From Pseudoflavonifractor sp902362925 (lineage in GTDB: Bacteria > Bacillota > Clostridia > Oscillospirales > Oscillospiraceae), in the NCBI GenBank assembly GCA_902362925.1, contig CABIYL010000008.1: a stretch of DNA of 64,000 bases; one strand, given 5' to 3'. Under the pieces are notes generated by a model. It worked only from the letters and a program-made list of their open reading frames with translations, was not told the DNA's origin and did not search any database. The position numbers were made by a program, and so were the translations under genes. How positions within the stretch are numbered: the stretch's first letter is position 1; each line of letters opens with the position of its first letter. Below are positions 8,712 to 15,630 of the stretch, piece after piece.

Positions 8712-9536
8712 TCAGGCGACCAGTGTTTTCAGCACATCCATGATCTGGCTGTACTCAATGTGGGCGGCATAGGCAAACTGCTTGCGGTATTTCTCCCACA
8801 TAGCCTTGAGTTCCCGGCTGCTCTCGATGTTGTGCAAAATGGCGGACACATCCGCAATCTGACGAGCTGTGCCGCGATGGGTTGCGGTGGCGTTTAACGC
8901 TTCGACAAACACAGCCTTATCAAATTTCTGCGTGGTCGCCAGAATATACGCATCGTAAAAATCTCTAGGTCGGGTATTGAACACGCCACGCCGCAGAATG
9001 GTTTCCACCTTCTCCGCCATGACAGTTTCGATGTTGTATGCCCACAGCTCGTAGGATTTTTCATCATCGAAAATTTCTGAAAACTGGTACTGCACCGCAT
9101 GAGGCGTGATAGCGTCCCCAGTGGACACATCGATGCTCAGCGGAGTAATCAGCGTGTCAAAATGGGCGTTCAGCATTACACGGTAGCCGCCGTAAATATC
9201 ATCCTCCCGGATGGGCGAGATTTTACCAACCTCAAAGGTCACGCCGTCATCAAAGGGCACGGCGGCCACCTGCTCCAATGCGCTGCGGATGGCCTCCGGG
9301 GTCAGAGGCAGGTTTTTCAGCGTAGTGTCCAAATCCATCGTCGCCCGGTTGTCCAGCCCTACGATGGCCGCTACCAGCATTCCGCCTTTCAGCACAAACT
9401 TGTCTTTATATGTGGAGGCCGCAAGGCGGACAAGAAGCCGCTCGAACATATAGTTCTGCAAAATGACCTGTGCCGGGATATTTTTTTGCTTGGCGATGTT
9501 GCGGATTTTCGCTTTCAGGCTCATGGCATTGCTCAC
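8712..9536 (-). CDS. abiEii: AbiEii-type nucleotidyltransferase toxin
   Basis: A 274-residue protein with the KGG motif (50-52) and MDLD (68-70) of the AbiEii / DUF1814 nucleotidyltransferase family, the toxic partner of type IV abortive-infection systems. In characterised relatives the enzyme blocks growth by nucleotide transfer to tRNA or other RNA. The ATG overlaps the antitoxin stop by 4 bp, indicating translational coupling. It sits beside the RM genes, giving the element two defence layers. Confidence 0.88.
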   Translation of the reverse strand: MSNAMSLKAKIRNIAKQKNIPAQVILQNYMFERLLVRLAASTYKDKFVLKGGMLVAAIVGLDNRATMDLDTTLKNLPLTPEAIRSALEQVAAVPFDDGVTFEVGKISPIREDDIYGGYRVMLNAHFDTLITPLSIDVSTGDAITPHAVQYQFSEIFDDEKSYELWAYNIETVMAEKVETILRRGVFNTRPRDFYDAYILATTQKFDKAVFVEALNATATHRGTARQIADVSAILHNIESSRELKAMWEKYRKQFAYAAHIEYSQIMDVLKTLVA

Positions 9537-10126
9537 AGTAGCACCTCCAAATATTGGCGCAGTACGCCCGATACCCGCATCTGACGGGCGTACTCATCCA
9601 GCCGGTTCAAGTCCTTCTTCGGGCTGGCGGCGTACTGTTTCAGCGCCGATAAAAATGTCTCTGTCCCGATCTTGTTGCGGCTGCGGATCACATCACAGAT
9701 GGTGCGCTCCAAATCGTAGCAGGGAACAGGATTCCCGGCGGGGGTTTGCAGCATTGTTTTGCCCAGCTCAAACAGCTCCGGTTTGATGTAGTACACCTTG
9801 CACTCCGCTTTGATGGCCGCAGACGGGATGCAGCCGGAGGGCGCGGTTACGGTGTGCTCAAAGGGTGTCCGGTCGGAAATCCCGTGAAGAAACAGCGCCG
9901 TTTCATGGGAAAAAATAATCTTTCCCGACCGGCGGCTAATGGACAGCAACTCGTCCTGCATATCTTCCGGGAGCACATACTGCCCCTTGACAATACGGTG
10001 AATCTTTTCCGCCTTGCACAGCTTATAGAGCATTGCTTTGGAAATGCCGCGCTGCGCCGCTGTTTTCGTTTCGATAATGCCGCCGTTTTTATTTGCAATC
10101 GCAGCAAGTTCTGTCATATAGTCCAT
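9533..10126 (-). CDS. abiEi: AbiEi-type antitoxin / transcriptional regulator
   Basis: A 197-residue protein with an N-terminal winged helix (MTELAAIANKNGGIIETKTAAQ) and the AbiEi C-terminal domain (FSHETALFLHGISDRTP, YDLERTICDVIRSRNKIGTE). AbiEi neutralises AbiEii and represses the operon in known systems. The ATG at 10126 was chosen over an upstream in-frame codon because GCGAGGTGA is correctly spaced before it. A consensus promoter lies just upstream. Confidence 0.88.
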   Translation of the reverse strand: MDYMTELAAIANKNGGIIETKTAAQRGISKAMLYKLCKAEKIHRIVKGQYVLPEDMQDELLSISRRSGKIIFSHETALFLHGISDRTPFEHTVTAPSGCIPSAAIKAECKVYYIKPELFELGKTMLQTPAGNPVPCYDLERTICDVIRSRNKIGTETFLSALKQYAASPKKDLNRLDEYARQMRVSGVLRQYLEVLL

Positions 10127-10156
10127 CCGCTCACCTCGCAGCAACAATCTGATAAT

Positions 10157-10185
10157 AGTATATCTAAAATCACGATGATAGTCAA
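10157..10185 (-). promoter_or_regulatory. Promoter of the AbiE operon
   Basis: On the complement, TTGACT (10185-10180) and TATACT (10162-10157) have a 17-bp spacer, 31 bp upstream of the abiEi start. AbiEi proteins usually bind inverted repeats near their own promoter. Confidence 0.7.
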
Positions 10186-10263
10186 CATCTGCATTGACAA
10201 CATGGAGATAAAATCAGAGTTGATATTATGATGCAAGTCAATTTTTCTTGCGAATTAGTAGGG

Positions 10264-10347
10264 GTTTGGGTGCTCCCAACAAGAACAAATGAGCAGACTG
10301 GCAGACAGGCCGGAACGCTCATTTCGCCGCTGTGTACGGACAGCGGC
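10264..10347. other. Two hairpins in a candidate transfer-origin region
   Basis: Upstream of the iterons lie an 8-bp stem AAATGAGC / GCTCATTT (10287-10294 with 10317-10324) and an 8-bp stem GCCGCTGT / ACAGCGGC (10326-10333 with 10340-10347). A smaller GTTTGGG / CCCAAC hairpin precedes them. Hairpins beside direct repeats and a MobC gene are typical of oriT regions. No nick site could be recognised. Confidence 0.4.
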
Positions 10348-10467
10348 TGTGCTTGCTATTCTCTAAAATCTCATATCCGCAGAACATGATGCTTCCGCTT
10401 TTTCCAAAGCCGGGAGCATTTTATTTTCACTTTTTTCAGGCAGACCCCTGTTTTTCTCGGAGAAATT

Positions 10468-10690
10468 GCCCGTTGTAAATTGAGAGGGATTGCTTTATGG
10501 CGTGAAAAATTTTATTCCTGCCGTACCCGCTAATCGGCGAAAAGAATGTCCGTTGTAAAGTGAGAGAGAAATTTTTTCTGAGCAGGTACCAAGTTTTTGT
10601 CCGAAACTGTCCGTTGAAATATGAGAGGGAATATTTTTCAGGTGTCCCCCCAATCCGCAAAAAATTGTCCGTTGTAGTTTGAGGAGGCGA
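10468..10690 (+). repeat. Four direct repeats (iterons) upstream of mobC
   Basis: A unit close to GTCCGTTGTAAATTGAGAGG occurs four times. The CGTTG cores start at 10471, 10551, 10612 and 10670, spaced 80, 61 and 58 bp apart. The last copy merges with the GAGGAGG ribosome-binding site of the MobC gene. The arrangement suggests binding sites for MobC or a relaxase and possible autoregulation. The 10241-10467 stretch contains no gene. Confidence 0.75.
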
Positions 10691-10697
10691 ATATCCA

Positions 10698-11027
10698 ATG
10701 GCTGAACGCACAAGACCGATCCGCATCGAGTTCTGCGTCACCGAGCAGGAGCGGCGGCTCATCCAAAACAAGATGGCGCAGCTCGGCACCAGGAACATGG
10801 GTGCATATCTCCGCAAGATGGCGATTGACGGTTACATCATCAAGGTGGATTACACCCAGCAGAAGAAACTGGCCGCAGCCGTCAGCCGGGCTGCCAGCAA
10901 TATCAACCAGATTTGCCGCCGCATCAACAGCACCGGGCATTTCTATGCTGAGGATGTTGCGGAACTGAAAGAACGACAAGCCGAGATTTGGTCGCTGCTC
11001 AAAGAGACCCAGCGAAAGGAATTATAA
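10698..11027 (+). CDS. mobC: MobC-family relaxosome protein
   Basis: A 109-residue basic protein: a ribbon-helix-helix-like start (RIEFCVTEQERRLIQNKMAQLG, split here as RIEFCVTEQE and RRLIQNKMAQ) then AYLRKMAIDGYIIKVD and NINQICRRIN, all typical of the MobC family. These proteins bind oriT and help the relaxase open the strands. GAGGAGG precedes the ATG and is part of the fourth iteron. No relaxase gene follows, which is unusual because MobC is normally encoded directly upstream of one. Confidence 0.85.
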   Translation: MAERTRPIRIEFCVTEQERRLIQNKMAQLGTRNMGAYLRKMAIDGYIIKVDYTQQKKLAAAVSRAASNINQICRRINSTGHFYAEDVAELKERQAEIWSLLKETQRKEL

Positions 11028-11042
11028 CCACAGGAGGCCGCT

Positions 11043-11219
11043 ATGCCGCGTATGAGTAAAAAACGAAAAGAAGAATGGGCGTTCTTCCTGAATGACCGTG
11101 GACGCATCGCCTATAACGCCTTGTGCCGCAGGTGTGTCCACGACTGCAAACAAAGTTTCCGTGCTGCGGTGATCGTCTGTCCGCATTACCACTCCAAACG
11201 ATCCAACCGCCCGCCTTAA
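11043..11219 (+). CDS. 58-residue Cys/His-containing element protein
   Basis: A short frame with a perfect AGGAGG before the ATG, 15 bp after mobC. It encodes a basic protein starting MPRMSKKRKEEW with C-R-R-C-V-H-D-C and a later C-P-H-Y-H, a possible metal-binding arrangement. Similar small proteins are recurrent in Firmicute integrative elements, but their function is unknown to me. Confidence 0.65.
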   Translation: MPRMSKKRKEEWAFFLNDRGRIAYNALCRRCVHDCKQSFRAAVIVCPHYHSKRSNRPP

Positions 11220-11288
11220 TTGCCCTGCGCCGGAGAAAGGAAGTGATGTACCATCTACTACAAAACCGATACCCCGCTGCCGCCTTTC

Positions 11289-11963
11289 GTGCCGTTGCCC
11301 CGGTTTATCCTTCGGGGAGAATACTCGATCAATGCCAAACTGCTCTATGCCCTGCTGCTGGGGCGCACACAGCTCTCCCAGAAATCCGGCTGGGTGTCGG
11401 AGGATGGGGATGTCTATGTGATCTATACAATCCGGCAGATAGCGAATGACCTGAACCGGAGCGAGCGAACGGTCAAGGCTGCATTGGCCGAGTTGGAGAA
11501 TGCGGGACTAATTATCCGCGTCCGGCAGGGCTGGAACCGGGCAAACCGTATTTTCCTGCAACTGCCCGATGAGGTGCAGCTTTCTTCCCGTCCAGAGGGC
11601 AAGTTCTGCCCAATGAATGGGCTGGAATCTTCCCCTTGTATGGGGCAAAATTTGCCCATAAGTAAGAAAGAGAAGAAGAAAACAGATTCCAGTCAGAATA
11701 ACAGGAGGGAGAACGCCCGCCGCTGTTTTGGGCAGTATCAGAATGTTTTTCTTTTGGACAGTGAACTGGCTGAACTGCAATCGACATATCCAGACCAGTA
11801 TGAGGACTACATCAACCGACTGTCGGCCTATATGGCATCCAGCGGAAAGCACTATGCCAACCATTACGCTACAATCCGCAAGTGGCTGGACGAGGACAGC
11901 AAACCGAAGCCCGGTAAAAATTACGACTATACAAAGACCTATGAGGAAGGAGAATGTCTGTGA
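11289..11963 (+). CDS. RepA_N-type replication initiator-like protein, start disrupted
   Basis: The N-terminal domain (NAKLLYALLLGRTQLSQKSGW, here broken as NAKLLYALLL and GRTQLSQKSGW, then IRQIANDLNRSERTVKAAL) is the winged-helix RepA_N fold. A C-terminal region with YPDQYEDYINRL follows. The frame is open from 11250, where it reads T-I-Y-Y-K-T-D-T-P-L-P, the usual N-terminus of the family. The only ATG with a ribosome site (11246-11248) is one base out of frame with it. GTG at 11289 is the first standard start in frame. Either a one-base insertion damaged the gene or a weak start is used. Confidence 0.7.
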   Translation: MPLPRFILRGEYSINAKLLYALLLGRTQLSQKSGWVSEDGDVYVIYTIRQIANDLNRSERTVKAALAELENAGLIIRVRQGWNRANRIFLQLPDEVQLSSRPEGKFCPMNGLESSPCMGQNLPISKKEKKKTDSSQNNRRENARRCFGQYQNVFLLDSELAELQSTYPDQYEDYINRLSAYMASSGKHYANHYATIRKWLDEDSKPKPGKNYDYTKTYEEGECL

Positions 11964-12817
11964 ATGTGAACCCGATTATGGCTGCAATCGTTGAGGCAGC
12001 AGAGACCCTAAACACCGCCCCGGATGATTACATCAACCCGGATGACGGGCTGAAATACTGCGGCAAGTGCCACACGCCCAAAGAAGCCTATTTCCCCGAA
12101 CAGTACCGCAAAAACGGGTTGGACAAGCATCCGGTTGCCTGTAAATGCGCGGTTGAGGAACGGGCGCCGCGCGAAGCAGAACAGCGGGAGCTGGAACGGC
12201 TGAACCGGATTGCCATGCTCCGCTCCGAAGCGTTCCGGGACATTCCCGCCGCCGGATGGCGGTTTGAAAGCGCGGAAGTGATGACCCCACAGCTTGTTAA
12301 AGCAAGAAGATATTCCGAAAACTGGGATTCTTTCCGCCAAGATGGAACCGGGCTGCTTCTGTTCGGCAATGTGGGCACCGGAAAATCCTATGCAGCAGGC
12401 TGCATCGCCAACGCCCTGATAGAGAAAATGGTTTCCGTCCTGTTTGTCGGGCTATCCGATGTGGTGAACCGTATGCAGGGCAACTTTGGCGTGGATCGGG
12501 ATGCCTACCTGAAAATGCTGATGCGCCCGGAGCTGCTGATTTTGGATGACCTGGGCGCGGAACGGAATACCAGCTTCGGCAGGGAGCGCGTGTTTGATGT
12601 GGTCAACAAACGGCTGCTGACCGGCAAACCGATGATTGTCACCACCAACATCCCACTCTCCGTGATGCAGAAAGCTGCCGATTTGGATGAGCGCCGTATC
12701 TATGACAGGGTTTTGGAGATCTGCGTCCCCATACAGTTTAACGGCGAGAATTTCCGAAAGGGCAACGCTGTGGAAAATGTGAAGCGGGCGGCGAAAATTC
12801 TAAATCAGACAAATTAA
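11960..12817 (+). CDS. DnaC/IstB-like AAA+ ATPase
   Basis: A protein of about 285 residues with Walker A GNVGTGKS, Walker B LLILDDLGAE and a sensor segment IVTTNIPL, as in DnaC-type helicase loaders. An N-terminal zinc-binding patch (Y-C-G-K-C-H and A-C-K-C-A) precedes the ATPase. GTG at 11960 is favoured: it is 7 nt from AAGGAG and overlaps the upstream stop as GTGA, while the ATG at 11954 is only 1 nt from that site. It probably loads a helicase during element replication, together with the RepA_N-like protein. Confidence 0.82.
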   Translation: MNVNPIMAAIVEAAETLNTAPDDYINPDDGLKYCGKCHTPKEAYFPEQYRKNGLDKHPVACKCAVEERAPREAEQRELERLNRIAMLRSEAFRDIPAAGWRFESAEVMTPQLVKARRYSENWDSFRQDGTGLLLFGNVGTGKSYAAGCIANALIEKMVSVLFVGLSDVVNRMQGNFGVDRDAYLKMLMRPELLILDDLGAERNTSFGRERVFDVVNKRLLTGKPMIVTTNIPLSVMQKAADLDERRIYDRVLEICVPIQFNGENFRKGNAVENVKRAAKILNQTN

Positions 12818-12848
12818 CGAACTATTATTCTACGAAAGGGGCAATCAC

Positions 12849-13055
12849 ATGGATAATTCCATCGGCAAGGTGCCGATCCATCTGAAAATGACACTCACGG
12901 CAAAGGAAGTCGCTGAGTACAGCAATATCGGAATCAATAAAATCGACAGTATGCTGCGTTCTCCAAACTGCCCGTTCGTGCTTTTTGTGGGCAGCAAAAA
13001 ATTGGTGAAGCGCAAGGAGTTTGAACAGTACATCAGTCAGGCGCTCGTGATCTGA
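12849..13055 (+). CDS. xis: Excisionase (Tn916 Xis-like)
   Basis: A 68-residue protein with the winged-helix excisionase pattern LTAKEVAEYSNIGINKIDSM and CPFVLFVGSKKLVKRKEFE (given as separate segments). GAAAGGGG precedes the ATG by 8 nt. It lies immediately upstream of the integrase, the standard order in Tn916-like modules, and would bend att DNA to direct excision. Confidence 0.85.
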   Translation: MDNSIGKVPIHLKMTLTAKEVAEYSNIGINKIDSMLRSPNCPFVLFVGSKKLVKRKEFEQYISQALVI

Positions 13056-13107
13056 CATTGCATTTGAAAAATTCGCGGAGAAGCCTTGAGGAAAAGAGCA
13101 CCATGCG

Positions 13108-13125
13108 CTATACTATATAGTGTAG
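13108..13125. promoter_or_regulatory. Near-palindrome between xis and int
   Basis: CTATACTATATAGTGTAG is almost perfectly self-complementary and contains TATACT/TATAGT boxes that could serve as a -10 element. It lies 41 bp before the int start. It may be an operator or Xis/Int arm site; this is inference. Confidence 0.35.
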
Positions 13126-13165
13126 TAGTATGCTCTTTTCTTCTCTGCGGGAAAGGAGCTCGTCC

Positions 13166-14347
13166 ATGGGAAAGAATCTCAAGGGAAAAGACTGCGGTAA
13201 GGGTATCTACCAAAGAAAGGACGGATTGTATAGCGCACGATTTGTTGATAGAGCCGGGAAGCGGCATGAGAAGTATTTTCAGACGCTGCCCGAGGCGCGA
13301 AACTGGATTGAGGACGCAAAGTACGCCGATAAGCACGATGATGTATTTGTGGCTACCGATACGACGGTTGATGAGTGGTTCAATTTCTGGATTGAAAATA
13401 TTGTCGGGGATCTGGCACCCAACACGCTCAGAAATTACCGGGAACGCTATGTCCGCAATATTCAGCCGGTAATGGGGAAAATGCTGATCGCCAATGTAAA
13501 ACCGATGCACTGCAAAAAGGTGTTCATCCAGATGGATGCGGATTACGCAGGTTCCACCATTCGTCAGGCATACATCACGATGGGGACAATGTTTAAGGCT
13601 GCGAAGATGAACGACCTGATTGCAAAGCACCCCATGGATGGCGTTCAGTTTTCAAAGCCCGTTCGCGCTGTGGATGATATTCACTATCTGACGCGGGAGG
13701 AACAGCGCCTCTTTCTCGAAACAGCACGGCGCTCCCACAATTACAACCAGTATGCGCTCATCCTCGAAACGGGATTGCGTACCGGGGAAATGATTGGCTT
13801 AACATGGGATGCCATCGACTTTGAGCGGCGGACGCTTACGGTGAACAAGACCTTGGAATTTCGTCACGCGCAGAAAGTTTGGCGTGCCGGTCCTCCCAAA
13901 ACGCAGCAAAGCTATCGCACCATTCCTTTGACGGATAAAGCGTATGACATTCTGAAAGAGGTATGGGATAGCCGGAGCGGCAGAAAAGAATCCCCGCTGC
14001 TGTCGCAAACACTGGAATATATGGACAGGCGCACCGGCGTTACTTCCCGGCTTGTGATGCGTGATCTGGTCTTTATCAACTGGCGCACAGGGGAACCGGC
14101 AAAAAACAGTTCCTATGATACCCACCTCTATAAGCTTTGCGATGAAGCGGGGATCAACCGCTTTTGTATGCACGCGCTGCGCCACACCTATGCAACCCGT
14201 GCGATTGAAAGCGGAATGCAGCCGAAAGTGCTGCAAAAGCTGCTGGGACACGCCAGCATCAAAACCACAATGGATCGGTATGTCCATGTGACCGATGAAA
14301 CGCTGGATCAGGCGGTCAAGCAATTTCAGCTCAGCAGCGTATGTTGA
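13166..14347 (+). CDS. int: Tyrosine-type site-specific integrase (Tn916 family)
   Basis: A 393-residue integrase with an N-terminal arm-binding domain (GKGIYQRKDGLYSARFVD), a core-binding SAM-like domain, and a catalytic domain carrying R in ETGLRTGEM, HALRHTYATR, LGHASIKTTM and the nucleophile tyrosine in DRYVHVT. The ATG at 13166 is chosen because GAAAGGAG precedes it; the frame extends 12 codons farther upstream without such a site. The stop is 25 bp from the right attachment repeat, as expected for an integrase at the end of its element. Confidence 0.93.
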   Translation: MGKNLKGKDCGKGIYQRKDGLYSARFVDRAGKRHEKYFQTLPEARNWIEDAKYADKHDDVFVATDTTVDEWFNFWIENIVGDLAPNTLRNYRERYVRNIQPVMGKMLIANVKPMHCKKVFIQMDADYAGSTIRQAYITMGTMFKAAKMNDLIAKHPMDGVQFSKPVRAVDDIHYLTREEQRLFLETARRSHNYNQYALILETGLRTGEMIGLTWDAIDFERRTLTVNKTLEFRHAQKVWRAGPPKTQQSYRTIPLTDKAYDILKEVWDSRSGRKESPLLSQTLEYMDRRTGVTSRLVMRDLVFINWRTGEPAKNSSYDTHLYKLCDEAGINRFCMHALRHTYATRAIESGMQPKVLQKLLGHASIKTTMDRYVHVTDETLDQAVKQFQLSSVC

Positions 14348-14372
14348 TATAACCCAATACAAGTCGATGCGT

Positions 14373-14394
14373 AAATGGCGTAAAAATGGCGTAG
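14373..14394 (+). repeat. Right attachment repeat of element 1
   Basis: Identical to the 22-bp sequence at 2201-2222. It lies between int and ychF, 67 bp before the ychF start, so the insertion separates ychF from its ancestral upstream sequence. Confidence 0.75.
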
Positions 14395-14460
14395 CCGCCA
14401 AAACGCCAAAGTGCGAAAAACCTTGTAAATACAGCATTTTTTAAGGAGATGTAGAGATAT

Positions 14461-15570
14461 ATGAAATTAGGAATCGTGGGTCTGCCCAACGTGGGCAAGA
14501 GCACCCTGTTTAACGCCATTACCAACGCCGGCGCCGAGAGCGCCAACTACCCCTTCTGCACCATCGACCCCAACGTGGGCGTGGTGGCCGTGCCCGACAG
14601 CCGGCTGGACTGGCTCTCCGAGTTCTATCAGCCCAAGAAGACCACCCCCGCTGTGGTGGAGTTCGTGGACATCGCCGGTCTGGTAAAGGGCGCCAGTCAG
14701 GGCCAGGGCCTGGGCAACAAGTTCCTGGCCAACATCCGTGAGTGCGACGCCATTGTCCACGTGGTCCGCTGCTTTGACGACGAGAACATCATGCACGTGG
14801 TGGCCGACACCAGCACCAACGTACCCGTGGACCCCGCCGGCGACATCGGCGTCATCGACATCGAGCTGATCATGGCCGACGTGGAGATGGTGGAGCGGCG
14901 CATTGACCGTGCCCAGAAGGCCGCCAAGGGCGACAAGAAGTATCTCCACGAGGTGGAGGTGTTCTCTGCGCTGAAGGACTGGCTCAACGACGGCAACTCC
15001 GCCCGCTCCTTTGAGTGCGACGAGGACGACGCCGAGCTTATCGCCACCTCCGAGCTGCTGAGCCTGAAGCCCATCATCTACGCCGCCAACCTGGACGAGG
15101 AGGGCTTTGCCGACTGCCAGAGCAACGCCTACTACAAGCTGGTGGAGGAGCTGGCCGCCAAGGAGGGCGCTCAGGTGATTCCCGTGTGCGCTAAGCTGGA
15201 GGCCGAGATTGCCGAGCTGGACGCCGATGAGAAGAAGATGTTCCTGGATGACCTGGGCATTGCCGAGTCCGGCCTGGACCGGCTCATCAAGGCCAGCTAC
15301 ACCCTGCTGGGCCTCATCTCCTTCCTCACCTCCGGCGAGGACGAGTGCCGCGCCTGGACCATCCGCAAGGGTACCAAGGCCCCCCAGGCCGCCGGTAAGA
15401 TCCACACCGACTTTGAGCGGGGCTTTATCCGCGCCGAGGTGGTGTCCTTTGAGGACCTGAAGAACTGCGGCTCCATGGCCGCCGCCAAGGAAAAGGGTCT
15501 TGTCCGCTCCGAGGGCAAAGAGTACGTGATGAAAGATGGCGACATTGTCCTCTTCCGCTTCAACGTATAA
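14461..15570 (+). CDS. ychF: YchF-family ribosome-associated ATPase
   Basis: A 369-residue Obg-family protein with G1 GLPNVGKST (7-15), SANYPFCTIDPNVG, VDIAGLVKGASQGQGLGNKF and a C-terminal TGS-like domain ending DGDIVLFRFNV. YchF/OLA1 proteins prefer ATP over GTP and associate with ribosomes and stress responses. AAGGAGATG lies about 9 nt before the ATG. The GC-rich codon use is host-like, in contrast to the element on its left. Confidence 0.95.
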   Translation: MKLGIVGLPNVGKSTLFNAITNAGAESANYPFCTIDPNVGVVAVPDSRLDWLSEFYQPKKTTPAVVEFVDIAGLVKGASQGQGLGNKFLANIRECDAIVHVVRCFDDENIMHVVADTSTNVPVDPAGDIGVIDIELIMADVEMVERRIDRAQKAAKGDKKYLHEVEVFSALKDWLNDGNSARSFECDEDDAELIATSELLSLKPIIYAANLDEEGFADCQSNAYYKLVEELAAKEGAQVIPVCAKLEAEIAELDADEKKMFLDDLGIAESGLDRLIKASYTLLGLISFLTSGEDECRAWTIRKGTKAPQAAGKIHTDFERGFIRAEVVSFEDLKNCGSMAAAKEKGLVRSEGKEYVMKDGDIVLFRFNV

Positions 15571-15581
15571 CTCAGAACAAT

Positions 15582-15626
15582 AAAAACTCCGGCGTGTCTC
15601 AAAAACGAGACACGCCGGAGTTTTTT
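15582..15626. terminator. Bidirectional terminator between ychF and ppk
   Basis: A 14-bp perfect stem (CTCCGGCGTGTCTC with GAGACACGCCGGAG) is flanked by A-runs on the left and TTTTTT on the right, so it serves both convergent genes. Confidence 0.92.
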
Positions 15627-15630
15627 GTTT

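Larger units (their letters stand above)
2201..14394. mobile_element. Integrated element 1 (Tn916-like integrase; RM and AbiE cargo)
   Basis: The element lies between two 22-bp direct repeats in the mgtE-ychF intergenic region. Rightward genes (MobC, a 58-residue protein, RepA_N-like protein, DnaC-like ATPase, Xis, Int) form the backbone. Leftward genes (AbiE pair, type III RM, serine recombinase, small protein) are cargo. No relaxase, coupling protein or type IV secretion gene is present, so it is at most mobilizable or is a decayed integrative element. The boundaries rest on the repeats and the integrase position. Confidence 0.75.

Noticed and set aside
10441..10697. CRISPR-like array
   Set aside because: Repeats are imperfect, few and unevenly spaced (80, 61, 58 bp), with no cas genes; they fit iterons before mobC.
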